Assembly (NCBI GenBank): GCA_039916225.1
Contig: JBDSLU010000524.1
Span: 1-5,948, forward strand
Source: JBDSLU01 sp039916225
Lineage (GTDB): Bacteria; Acidobacteriota; Vicinamibacteria; Vicinamibacterales; Vicinamibacteraceae
Direction of reading: 5' to 3'
DNA: 5,948 nucleotides
Both the position numbers and the translations under genes were made by a program. Below are positions 1-5,948 of the stretch, one piece after another. Every line of letters begins with the position of its first letter. Within the stretch, counting starts at the first letter, position 1. The notes beneath the pieces were generated by a model. That model was not told where the DNA came from. It saw nothing but the letters and a program-made list of their open reading frames with translations, and did not search any database.

Positions 1-479
1 CGGACGGCCCGTGTCGGTGCCTCGACCATCGGCGCGCCGGGCTGCGCCAGCGCTTCGAGGTGGAATTCGCCGGTCGGCAGCGGATCGCGCGACAACATCT
101 CGACGAGGGACTGCAGCCCGTCGCGGATCCGCGACAGCCGCGCCTTGATATCCGGCGTCATGACCTCGCGCAGGAGGGCGCGATCCTCGTCGTTCGGAGG
201 CCTGACGGCGGGGGCGGGCGTCACGCCTGCGCCCTCGAGCTTTCGCCGGACGCCGGCCAGCGTCAGCCCTTCCGCCAGGACGAGGTGCCGGATCTGCAAC
301 ACCCGCTCGACGTCGGTCTTACGGTAGACCCGCGGGCCGCCCGGCGTACGCGACACGCCGAGCTCCGGGAACTCGTTTTCCCAGGAGCGCAGGACGTAAG
401 GCTGGACCTTGGCGATCTCGCAGACTTCAGAGGCCTTGAAGGCCGTCTTGTCCGGGATGACGATGTCCTGGCCGCTCAT
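1..479 (-). CDS. MerR-family transcriptional regulator, partial (3' end outside window)
   Basis: A DNA-binding regulator of the MerR family, read from ATG at 479-477 to the window edge (159 codons, no stop). The N-terminal winged helix-turn-helix is clear. Residues 14-34 (FKASEVCEIAKV..YVLRSWE) form the HTH, with the family's LR-x-WE signature at 30-34. RTPGGPRVYRKTDVE (44-58) is the wing and start of the next helix, and EGLTLAGVRRKL (70-81) is the second DNA-binding helix pair. A Pro/Ala-rich linker follows, then a helical stretch (about 97-130) that could be the dimerisation coil. No metal-binding cysteine cluster or known effector domain is visible in the part present, so the signal sensed is unknown. 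An in-frame ATG at 500-498 would add seven residues (MTGPPIA). I prefer 479 because the likely -10 at 514-519 leaves almost no leader for the upstream start. Neither start has a clear Shine-Dalgarno. The gene is divergent from the kinase. The family call is sure; any link to the kinase is inference. Confidence 0.9.
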   Translation of the reverse strand, partial: MSGQDIVIPDKTAFKASEVCEIAKVQPYVLRSWENEFPELGVSRTPGGPRVYRKTDVERVLQIRHLVLAEGLTLAGVRRKLEGAGVTPAPAVRPPNDEDRALLREVMTPDIKARLSRIRDGLQSLVEMLSRDPLPTGEFHLEALAQPGAPMVEAPTRAV

Positions 480-513
480 GGCGATCGGGGGGCCGGTCAT
501 GGAAATCGGGCCG

Positions 514-522
514 AGTATAACA
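514..522 (-). promoter_or_regulatory. Candidate extended -10 promoter for the MerR gene
   Basis: On the minus strand positions 522-514 read TGTTATACT: a -10 hexamer TATACT (5/6 to consensus) preceded by TGn, as in extended -10 promoters. No good -35 hexamer lies 16-19 bp upstream, which is tolerable for an extended -10 type. The predicted transcription start is near 507. That gives a leader of about 28 nt to ATG 479 but only about 7 nt to ATG 500. The motif is an AT-rich island in very GC-rich DNA, which raises its weight. It has not been tested. Confidence 0.5.
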
Positions 523-563
523 CGCGGAAACGTGCACCCGGACGCAGCCGCGGCGTTCGGTTC

Positions 564-627
564 GGCCTGCCGTGTCGTTCCTTTGACAGGGTGGAAGTGT
601 ACAACTACGATGCCATCTCGGCAGGCC
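564..627. repeat. 9-bp perfect inverted repeat flanking the kinase promoter
   Basis: GGCCTGCCG (564-572) and its exact reverse complement CGGCAGGCC (619-627) lie on either side of the predicted kinase promoter (583-611), 55 bp centre to centre. The right arm falls at or just after the predicted transcription start. Part of the right arm can instead pair within the leader: AGGCC (623-627) with GGCCT (634-638) around a 6-nt loop. This could be a looping operator pair or chance in GC-rich sequence. The geometry is visible; the function is inference. Confidence 0.35.
583..611 (+). promoter_or_regulatory. Sigma-70-like promoter for the kinase gene
   Basis: A perfect -35 hexamer TTGACA (583-588), a 17-bp spacer and a -10 hexamer TACGAT (606-611). 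The -10 keeps the most conserved positions (TA at the start, AT at the end; 4/6 overall). The predicted start of transcription is near 618, giving a leader of about 40 nt to the ATG at 659. The match of -35, optimal spacing and position in a divergent intergenic region supports it. Confidence 0.6.
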
Positions 628-658
628 TTCCACGGCCTCGCACGAATCCCGGCTCCAG

Positions 659-3199
659 ATGATCGGCACCGTTGTCTCGCACTACCGCGTCGTCGATAGG
701 CTGGGTGCCGGCGGCATGGGCGTGGTCTACCGCGCCGAAGACCTCCGTCTCGGCCGTCACGTCGCGCTGAAATTCCTGCCGGAGACGATGACCTCCGATG
801 CGCTCGCCACCGAGCGCTTCGAGCGCGAGGCGCGGACCACCTCGGCGCTCAACCATCCCAACATCTGCACGCTGCACGACGTCGGCGAGTTTCAGGGCCG
901 CCGCTACATCGTCATCGAGCTGATCGACGGGGCGACGCTGGACAAGGTCCTCGGCGCCGGGGCGCTGCCCGTCGACCGCGTCATCGACATCGCCATCAAC
1001 GTCGCCGACGCCCTCGACGCGGCGCACACCGAAGGCATCCTCCACCGCGACATCAAGCCCGGCAACATCTTCATCACCAAGCGCGGTCAGGTGAAGGTGG
1101 TGGACTTCGGCCTGGCCAAGATGATGGCGCACCGGAGCGGCCTGACACCGGTGGACATGACGATGGCCGAGCAGCACCAGCTGACGTCGGCCGGCATGGC
1201 CGTCGGCACGGTCGCCTACATGTCGCCGGAGCACGCCCGCGGCGAGGTCATCGATCAGCGGAGCGACCTCTTTTCGCTCGGCGTCGTGATGTACGAGATG
1301 GCGACTGGCGTCCAGACCTTCAAGGGCCAGACGACGGCGGTCATCTTCGACCAGATCCTGAACCGCGTCCCGGTGCCGCCCAGCACCATCAATCCGGACG
1401 TGATCCCGTCGCTCGAGCACATCATCGGCCGGCTGCTCGAGAAGGATCGCGAACGGCGCTACCAGTCGGCCCGCGACGTCCAGGCCGATCTGCAGCGCCT
1501 GCGCCGCGACCTCGACGCCCGGCGTATCCTCACCACCGACGCGGCCCAGACGTCGCCCCCGGCGACGTGGGCGCCGTTCGAGAACACGCGCAGCGCCTCG
1601 ACCGTCGCCGTCAACCTCCCGACCTTCGGTGTGGAAGCCGAGCCGGCGCCCGTCCCAGCCGCCTGGGCCACCGACTGGGAACAGCCGCGGCCGTCGAGCA
1701 AGCCAGCCAACGATCGTCCGTCTATCGACCGATCGTCGCGGGATCGGCCGTCCGTCGCCGCGAGCGCGCCCGTCCCGCGCCACGCCGTGTCGGCGACCGC
1801 GACGATGTCGGGCGAGGTCTCGGCGTCGGCGCCGACGACGATGGTGCCCGTCTCGGGCTCATCCGCCGCCGCCGTGCCACCGCTCCAGCCCTCGAGCGAA
1901 CCGGACGCCGCCAACTGGCCGCCGGATTTCGAGACCGTAATCGCTTACGTGCCCAACGCCCCGGACGCCGACACGGTGCTGGCGACCGAACGACGGACGG
2001 CGGCGGAACGGGCCGGCGCGACGCGTCCGGATGCCGACGAAGCGCCCTCCGTGCCGGCATCGTGGACCAGTTCGCCGGCGCGAGCCCCGCGACCGGGCGT
2101 CAGCGCCCGCGCCCTCCTTATGGCCGGCGTGGCCGCCGCGGTCGTGGCCGTCGGCGCAGGTGGACTGTGGTGGATGCTCCGGGAGCCCGAAGCCGCCGTC
2201 AGCGGTGCCGTCGGCGACACGCCGGCGACGACCACTCCGACTCCGACTCCGACGCCGGCCCCCGCCCCGGAGCCGCCGCCCACGGCGGCGGCGACACCGG
2301 CCGCCACCCCACTCCCGCCGCCACCACCGGCGAAGCCGGGCCCGACCGCTCCCGCCGCGCGCCTCACGCCTCCAGGCACGGCCACGCCCGGAGCGGCATC
2401 GCCCGCCGTGACGCCGGTCGGTCCGCTCGCCACCGCGGCGACGCGTCCGCCGTCGAAGGTCATGCTGGCTCAGGCGGCCACGATGCTCTCGGAGGCGCAG
2501 GGCCTGCTCCAGACCGGCGCCGAAGCCGACGGCCTCGCCAAGATCGCCGCGCTGCGCGCGTCGTTCGGCGGCACGCCGCCGGCGCGCGAAGGAGCCCTGC
2601 TCGCCGCCCGCACGCACCAGCAGGCGAAGCGCTACGACGACGCCACCTCGGCGTGGATCGACACGGCTCGGGAAGGCGTCGGGCCGGAAGAGATCAGCGA
2701 AGGCCTGATCCAGGTGGCCGACGGCGCCGCCCGCCAGCGCTCGACCGACGGCGACGGCGTCGCCCGCCGGACGCTCGGCGAGATCCTCGATCGCTATCCG
2801 GCCAGCGTCCGCGCGCTCCGGGCGCTGCAGATGAAGATGTCGATCGAGGATCGGATGAAGCTGAAGGAGCCGGACGGCGAGCTGAACGGCGTCGCCCCGA
2901 CCTCGCTCCTCACGCTTCGCAAGACGGCGCGCGGCGCCGGCGCCGCTCCGGTGGCGGAGTTCGCGTTGTGGCGCCTCGGCCAGGAGTATCGGGATCGGCG
3001 GCTCTACGAGCTGGCCGCCGCCACCTTCGCCGATCTCGGCACTCGGTTCCCCGAGACGCGCTACGACGCGTGGTTCTCGGCCGGCGAGCTGTTCGAGAAG
3101 CAGCTCAAGGACACCACCCGGGCCCGTGATGCCTACGGCAAGGTGTTGCCGTCCTCGCCGCGCTACGAAGCTGCGCAGAAGAAGCTGCCGAGCGCGTAA
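659..3199 (+). CDS. Transmembrane Ser/Thr protein kinase (PknB/Hanks type) with extracytoplasmic TPR-like domain
   Basis: An 846-residue receptor-like kinase that phosphorylates Ser/Thr on target proteins using ATP. The N-terminal kinase domain (about 9-275) looks catalytically complete: glycine loop GAGGMGVVY (16-24), VALK with Lys38, HRDIKPGN (129-136, catalytic Asp131), DFG (149-151), GTVAYMSPE (183-191) and the DxxSD motif with Asp203. The activation segment between DFG and GTVAYMSPE is long and contains several Thr/Ser that could be autophosphorylated. A low-complexity, probably disordered juxtamembrane region (about 287-480) follows. One hydrophobic segment (about 485-507) should span the inner membrane. 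Beyond it lie a Thr-Pro/Ala-Pro/poly-Pro stalk (about 520-600) and an alpha-helical domain (about 602-846). The last 80 residues of this domain resemble two TPR units (about 766-799 and 801-836). By family precedent the kinase is cytoplasmic and the TPR region periplasmic. The start follows from the standard N-terminus a few residues before the glycine loop; no strong Shine-Dalgarno is visible. The substrate and ligand are unknown. Confidence 0.95.
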   Translation: MIGTVVSHYRVVDRLGAGGMGVVYRAEDLRLGRHVALKFLPETMTSDALATERFEREARTTSALNHPNICTLHDVGEFQGRRYIVIELIDGATLDKVLGAGALPVDRVIDIAINVADALDAAHTEGILHRDIKPGNIFITKRGQVKVVDFGLAKMMAHRSGLTPVDMTMAEQHQLTSAGMAVGTVAYMSPEHARGEVIDQRSDLFSLGVVMYEMATGVQTFKGQTTAVIFDQILNRVPVPPSTINPDVIPSLEHIIGRLLEKDRERRYQSARDVQADLQRLRRDLDARRILTTDAAQTSPPATWAPFENTRSASTVAVNLPTFGVEAEPAPVPAAWATDWEQPRPSSKPANDRPSIDRSSRDRPSVAASAPVPRHAVSATATMSGEVSASAPTTMVPVSGSSAAAVPPLQPSSEPDAANWPPDFETVIAYVPNAPDADTVLATERRTAAERAGATRPDADEAPSVPASWTSSPARAPRPGVSARALLMAGVAAAVVAVGAGGLWWMLREPEAAVSGAVGDTPATTTPTPTPTPAPAPEPPPTAAATPAATPLPPPPPAKPGPTAPAARLTPPGTATPGAASPAVTPVGPLATAATRPPSKVMLAQAATMLSEAQGLLQTGAEADGLAKIAALRASFGGTPPAREGALLAARTHQQAKRYDDATSAWIDTAREGVGPEEISEGLIQVADGAARQRSTDGDGVARRTLGEILDRYPASVRALRALQMKMSIEDRMKLKEPDGELNGVAPTSLLTLRKTARGAGAAPVAEFALWRLGQEYRDRRLYELAAATFADLGTRFPETRYDAWFSAGELFEKQLKDTTRARDAYGKVLPSSPRYEAAQKKLPSA

Positions 3200-3252
3200 G
3201 ACGCCGGCGGCCGGACCTCGGGCGGCAACCGCACGCCGCGCCGATCTCTACG

Positions 3253-4614
3253 TCAGCTCTTCTTTTCTTCCCGCCGTCTCGCCCGCACTTCCAGGCGAAT
3301 CGGCGTCCCCTCGAAGCCGAACGATTCGCGCAGCCGGTTGGCCAGGTAGCGCTCGTAGGAAAAGTGAAAGGTGGTCGCGACGTTGGTGAAGAACACGAAC
3401 GTCGGCGGCGCCACGCCGGTCTGCGCGGCGTAGAGCACACGGACGTTCTTCTTGCCGGGGCTGACCGGCGCGTGCGTCTGCGTGACCGCCTCGACGAACC
3501 GGTTCAGCTCGCCGGTCGGCACGCGGCGGAGCCGTCCCTTGGCCACGCGATCGATGGTCTCGAGCAGCTTCGGCGTGCGATCGCCGGTCCGGGCCGAGAT
3601 GTGGAGCACCGGCGCGTAGTCGAGGAACTTCAGGGTCTGCTTGATGACGTCGTCGAAGTGCCGAACCGCCTCGTTCGACCGATCCTCGATCAGGTCCCAC
3701 TTGTTCACCGCGATGATTACGCCGCAGCCCGTGCGCAGGGCTTCGCCGGCCACCGTCGCGTCCTGATCGGTCGGCCCTTCGACGGCGTCGATCAGCAGCA
3801 CGGCGACGTCGGCGCGGGCGATGGCCCGGCGGGCCAGCATCACGCTGACCGCTTCGATCTCTCCGGATCGGGCGACCTTGCCGGCACGGCGGATGCCGGC
3901 CGTGTCGACGATCCGGAACTGCTGCTTGTGCCACTTCAGGATCGAGTCGACGGGGTCGCGCGTGGTGCCGGCCATCTCGCTCACCACCATCCGCTCTTCC
4001 TTGAGGAGGCGGTTGACCAGCGACGACTTGCCCACGTTCGGCCGGCCGATGATCGCCACCTTCGTCTCGACCGGCTCGGGGGGAGCGATCGACTTGGCGA
4101 TCGACAGCTTGCTCGTCACCGCGTCGAGCAGATCGCCGACACCCGTCCCGTGTTCGGACGCGACCGGCAGCACGGGATCGAAGCCCAGCGCGTAGAACTC
4201 GACCACTCGCGCCTGCGCCTTGCGGTCGTCGGTCTTGTTGACGGCGACGATCGCGGGCCGGCCGCTCTGCCGTACCGTCGCCGCGATTTCTTCGTCGCCC
4301 GAGACGAGCCCGTCCTTGCCGTCGGTGACGAAGACGATCAGATCGGCCGTCGCGATCGCCCGATGCCCTTGCTGGAGCACGAGTTCGTGCAGCGGATCCT
4401 TGCTCGCGCCGAACATGCCGCCGGTATCGACGACGGTGAGGTGCACCCCCTGCCATTCGGCATCGGCGGTGATGATGTCGCGGGTCGTGCCGGCGATGGG
4501 CGCGACGATGGCGCGTCGCGTCCCGGTGATGCGGTTGAAGAGGGTCGACTTGCCGACATTCGGCCGGCCGACGAAGACGATGGTTCGATTTCCGGGGGAT
4601 TTCTGACTGGCCAT
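3253..4614 (-). CDS. der: Ribosome biogenesis GTPase Der (EngA), double-Era-like
   Basis: A 453-residue GTPase with two tandem G domains that binds GTP and helps mature the 50S ribosomal subunit in the cytoplasm. The length is normal for the family. G domain 1 has GRPNVGKS (16-23), GTTRD (42-46), DTGG (63-66) and NKTD (126-129). G domain 2 has GRPNVGKS (190-197), GTTRD (216-220), DTAG (237-240) and NKWD (304-307). The C-terminal KH-like domain (about 345-445) contains the typical VLYAAQTGVAPPTFVFF stretch and a basic end. All nucleotide-binding motifs are intact, so the protein should be active. The start at 4614 places a short 10-residue tail before the first beta strand, as expected, although no good Shine-Dalgarno precedes it. 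The gene converges on the kinase gene and diverges from the HU gene. It stands alone on its strand here, so it has its own promoter, which I could not place firmly. Essential in bacteria studied; no anomalies seen. Confidence 0.98.
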   Translation of the reverse strand: MASQKSPGNRTIVFVGRPNVGKSTLFNRITGTRRAIVAPIAGTTRDIITADAEWQGVHLTVVDTGGMFGASKDPLHELVLQQGHRAIATADLIVFVTDGKDGLVSGDEEIAATVRQSGRPAIVAVNKTDDRKAQARVVEFYALGFDPVLPVASEHGTGVGDLLDAVTSKLSIAKSIAPPEPVETKVAIIGRPNVGKSSLVNRLLKEERMVVSEMAGTTRDPVDSILKWHKQQFRIVDTAGIRRAGKVARSGEIEAVSVMLARRAIARADVAVLLIDAVEGPTDQDATVAGEALRTGCGVIIAVNKWDLIEDRSNEAVRHFDDVIKQTLKFLDYAPVLHISARTGDRTPKLLETIDRVAKGRLRRVPTGELNRFVEAVTQTHAPVSPGKKNVRVLYAAQTGVAPPTFVFFTNVATTFHFSYERYLANRLRESFGFEGTPIRLEVRARRREEKKS

Positions 4615-4641
4615 GACCGTGAACTGGCGCGGGTGTGCGAG

Positions 4642-4669
4642 ACTTACGCCGCCGGTTGACAGCGTAAGT
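4642..4669. promoter_or_regulatory. Candidate operator: 8-bp perfect inverted repeat over the HU promoter
   Basis: ACTTACGC (4642-4649) is followed, after 12 bp, by its exact reverse complement GCGTAAGT (4662-4669). The half-sites are 20 bp apart centre to centre, about two helical turns, which suits a dimeric regulator bound to one face of the DNA. The repeat covers the -35 hexamer (4656-4661) and runs into the -35/-10 spacer, a position typical of repressor operators. It lies in the divergent region shared with der, so it could affect both genes. The binding protein is unknown. Confidence 0.5.
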
Positions 4670-4684
4670 TCATCATTTTATGAT
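4656..4684 (+). promoter_or_regulatory. Strong sigma-70-like promoter of the HU-protease operon
   Basis: TTGACA (4656-4661, 6/6), a 17-bp spacer and TATGAT (4679-4684, 5/6). This is the closest match to consensus in the window, in a local AT-rich patch. Transcription should begin near 4691. This rules out the ATG at 4680 as the HU start because it lies inside the -10. The -10 is embedded in a small palindrome, ATCAT-TTT-ATGAT (4672-4684). On the opposite strand the same patch offers -10-like hexamers (TAAAAT, TATCAT) that might serve der, but without a matching -35. Confidence 0.75.
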
Positions 4685-4699
4685 AGTTACCAGTGTCCC

Positions 4700-4703
4700 G
4701 GAG
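4700..4703 (+). promoter_or_regulatory. Ribosome binding site that sets the HU start
   Basis: GGAG at 4700-4703 lies 9 nt before the ATG at 4713. It sits within the short leader (about 22 nt) expected from the promoter at 4656-4684. This supports the 4713 start over the in-frame ATG at 4680. Confidence 0.65.
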
Positions 4704-4712
4704 CGCCTAAGC

Positions 4713-4985
4713 ATGATCAAGGTGGACATCGTCAACGAGGTGTCCCGAGCCGCGCAGGTTACCAAGGTGAAGGCCGAGCTGGCTGTCGACGCCGTTTTCG
4801 ACGCCATGAGGCTGTCCATGCAGCGTGGTGAACGGATCGAGCTTCGGGGCTTCGGCGTCTTCCAGGTCAAGCCTCGCAAGCGCGGCATCGGGCGAAATCC
4901 CCGCACCGGGAAGGAAGTCCGTATCCCGCCCGGCCGGACCATCCGCTTCAAGCCCGGCAAAGAGCTCCAGAATATCGGAGGATGA
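4713..4985 (+). CDS. HU/IHF-family DNA-bending protein
   Basis: A 90-residue nucleoid-associated protein, the usual length for the HU/IHF family. It should act as a dimer that binds and bends DNA. The N-terminal helical dimerisation part covers about 1-40. The conserved turn GERIELRGFGVF (39-50) leads into the beta arm with GRNPRTGKEVRIPP (60-73). The arm carries the intercalating proline (Pro63) within the family signature RNP. The end, RTIRFKPGKEL (75-85), is also typical. HU and IHF subunits cannot be told apart confidently from sequence alone. The arm and FKPGKEL end resemble proteins often annotated as integration host factor in Acidobacteria-like genomes. The start at ATG 4713 is chosen because the upstream in-frame ATG (4680) falls inside the promoter -10 and 4713 has a GGAG site. 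Its TGA overlaps the ATG of the protease gene, so the two form an operon. It is probably highly expressed, given the near-consensus promoter. Confidence 0.96.
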   Translation: MIKVDIVNEVSRAAQVTKVKAELAVDAVFDAMRLSMQRGERIELRGFGVFQVKPRKRGIGRNPRTGKEVRIPPGRTIRFKPGKELQNIGG

Positions 4986-5851
4986 ACCGGCATCTCGCCC
5001 TGTTCCTCCTGACCGCGCTCACCACGACCGCGGCCGGTGCCTTCCAGTACGCGGGGTTTGAGCACCAGTTCGGCCAGAGCCGCCTCCCACTGACTTTCTG
5101 GCAGCTGGCCGCCGGCGGGCTTTACTTCAGCGTCCCGTTCCTCGGCTTCCTGACCGCCCACGAGTTCGGCCATTACGGCATGGCTCGCTGGCACGGCTTG
5201 CGGCCGTCGCTCCCCTACTACTTGCCGGCGCCCATCCCGGTCACCGGGTCACTGGGAGCGGTGATCGTCTTTCGTGGCCACTTCCCCAACCGCCGCGTGC
5301 TCTTCGACTTCGCCGCCGGCGGCCCCATCGCCGGGTTCGTCGTCGCGGTGATCGCCTCGGCCATCGGGCTGGCCTGGTCGCCGGTCGTCGCCACCAGGGC
5401 CGTGGAAGGCCTGATCCCGCTCGGTGATCCCATCGCCTTCCATTGGTTGAGCGACCTGGTGGTCGGGCCGTTGCAGAAGGGCTACGACGTCAGCCTGCAC
5501 CCGACGGCGTTCGCCGGCTGGCTGGGCCTGCTGTTCACCATGATGAATCTGGTGCCGATCAGCCAGCTCGACGGCGGACACATCTCCTACGCCCTGTTCA
5601 GGCGGCACAGCCGCTGGGTCACCGTGGCCGGCATCCTCGCCGTCACCTGGGCCGTGATCGGCCTCGGCGCCTACACCTGGACGCTGTGGCTGGTGTTGCT
5701 GCTGGTGATGATGCGCCTGGTCGGCTGGGAGCACCCGGCGGCCCTCGACGACGAGCTGCCGCTCGATCCGGTGCGCCTGATCATCGCCGCGTTGGTGGTC
5801 GGCATCATGATCGTGTGCTTCATGCCGGTCCCCTTCCCGAAGCCGTTCTAG
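4982..5851 (+). CDS. Site-2 protease family intramembrane zinc metallopeptidase (M50)
   Basis: A 289-residue multi-spanning membrane protein of peptidase family M50. Such enzymes cut substrates inside the membrane, commonly to release a transcription factor or destroy an anti-sigma factor. The zinc-binding motif HEFGH is at 60-64 (His60, Glu61, His64). The third ligand is in NLVPISQLDGGH (189-200, Asp197). The conserved FAAGGPIAGF (110-119) lies between them. Hydrophobic segments are visible near 3-21, 40-60, 110-135, 175-193, 207-245 (possibly two) and 266-283. No PDZ domain is inserted, unlike RseP, so this looks like the compact S2P subgroup. The first residues (LALFLLTALTTTAAGA) match the usual start of the first membrane helix, but the leader before it is shorter than in many relatives. 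The ATG overlaps the HU stop (ATGA). A GGAGG at 4977-4981 abuts the ATG with no spacer, so initiation probably depends on coupling to HU translation. The substrate is unknown. Confidence 0.94.
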   Translation: MNRHLALFLLTALTTTAAGAFQYAGFEHQFGQSRLPLTFWQLAAGGLYFSVPFLGFLTAHEFGHYGMARWHGLRPSLPYYLPAPIPVTGSLGAVIVFRGHFPNRRVLFDFAAGGPIAGFVVAVIASAIGLAWSPVVATRAVEGLIPLGDPIAFHWLSDLVVGPLQKGYDVSLHPTAFAGWLGLLFTMMNLVPISQLDGGHISYALFRRHSRWVTVAGILAVTWAVIGLGAYTWTLWLVLLLVMMRLVGWEHPAALDDELPLDPVRLIIAALVVGIMIVCFMPVPFPKPF

Positions 5852-5881
5852 TCCCCTGGAACCGTGATTTCTAGGATAAGT

Positions 5882-5903
5882 CCCGGGCGGGGCATCCCCG
5901 GGG
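5882..5903 (+). terminator. GC-rich hairpin after the protease gene, possible terminator
   Basis: About 30 bp past the protease stop, CGGGG (5888-5892) pairs with CCCCG (5896-5900) around a CAT loop. CCC (5882-5884) and GGG (5901-5903) can extend the stem beyond a 3-nt bulge. No run of T follows, so it does not meet the rule for a standard intrinsic terminator. It may end or stabilise the HU-protease transcript, or be incidental in GC-rich DNA. Confidence 0.35.
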
Positions 5904-5922
5904 GCGGCGTTGCTCGTCGGTC

Positions 5923-5939
5923 GAATATGCCCGATATTC
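5923..5939. repeat. Short AT-rich palindrome GAATAT-N5-ATATTC
   Basis: A perfect 6-bp inverted repeat with a 5-bp spacer lies near the right edge in otherwise GC-rich non-coding sequence. It may be an operator or promoter element for a gene beyond the window. The ATG at 5927-5929 lies inside it, but there are too few codons to judge an ORF. The function is not determinable from this window. Confidence 0.35.
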
Positions 5940-5948
5940 TTCCTCCTC

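Noticed and set aside
605..1783. A 392-codon open frame on the minus strand across the kinase domain
   Set aside because: It lies opposite a kinase with every catalytic motif intact. Its Arg/Gly/Asp-rich low-complexity protein is what GC-rich third positions produce in antisense frames.
2219..2345. Tandem repeat or microsatellite
   Set aside because: The repeated ACTCCG units encode the Thr-Pro stalk of the kinase in frame. They are explained as coding low-complexity sequence.
1567..3129. A 520-codon plus-strand frame and several minus-strand frames within the kinase stalk and TPR region
   Set aside because: They are Arg/Pro/Gly-rich translations of the same GC-rich sequence in the wrong frame, without start signals or recognisable domains.
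3200..3252. Bidirectional terminator between the convergent kinase and der genes
   Set aside because: Only a weak 5-bp stem (GCGGC with GCCGC) is visible and there is no T or A tract on either side, so no terminator can be supported.
3364..4659. A 431-codon open frame on the plus strand across der
   Set aside because: It is the mirror of the fully conserved Der gene. Its composition (Arg, Asp, His, Ala, Gly) shows no domain, so it is a codon-bias shadow.
4680..4715. Upstream ATG at 4680 as the HU start, adding 11 residues
   Set aside because: It lies within the promoter -10 (4679-4684), has no ribosome site, and the extra residues are absent from the normal 90-residue HU family.
5927..5948. 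Start of a new plus-strand gene at ATG 5927
   Set aside because: Only seven codons are present, with no ribosome binding site, which is too little to call.

Overview
The window is high-GC bacterial chromosome carrying five protein genes with little intergenic space. The long N-terminal kinase of the 'GAGGMGVVYRAEDLRLG..VALKFLPE' type, the Der GTPase, the HU/IHF-type protein and the site-2 protease all look like those of Acidobacteriota, perhaps Vicinamibacteria-like. This placement is inferred from protein style and base composition, not from a marker gene or a search.

Layout. Positions 1-479 (minus) hold a MerR-family regulator whose 3' end lies off the left edge. Positions 480-658 form a divergent control region, with an extended -10 facing the regulator and a -35/-10 pair facing the kinase. 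Positions 659-3199 (plus) encode an 846-residue transmembrane Ser/Thr kinase with a proline-rich stalk and a TPR-like C-terminal domain predicted outside the cytoplasm. Positions 3253-4614 (minus) encode the double-GTPase ribosome-assembly factor Der, convergent with the kinase across 53 bp. Positions 4615-4712 form a second divergent control region. It contains the best promoter in the window (TTGACA, 17 bp, TATGAT) and a perfect 8-bp inverted repeat over its -35 and spacer. Positions 4713-4985 encode a 90-residue HU/IHF-family DNA-binding protein. Its stop codon overlaps the start of a site-2 metalloprotease (4982-5851). Positions 5852-5948 are non-coding as far as I can see, with a GC-rich hairpin and a short AT-rich palindrome.

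How the genes fit together. HU and the protease are almost certainly co-transcribed and translationally coupled. The kinase and MerR gene share a divergent intergenic region, as do der and HU. No single pathway joins all five. The set mixes housekeeping functions (Der, HU) with regulatory or envelope-signalling ones (MerR, receptor-like kinase, intramembrane protease). I found no CRISPR array, mobile element, tRNA, rRNA or defence-type cassette. The most interesting signals are regulatory: the HU promoter/operator and the inverted repeats around the kinase promoter. I see no convincing evidence of a new biological system here.
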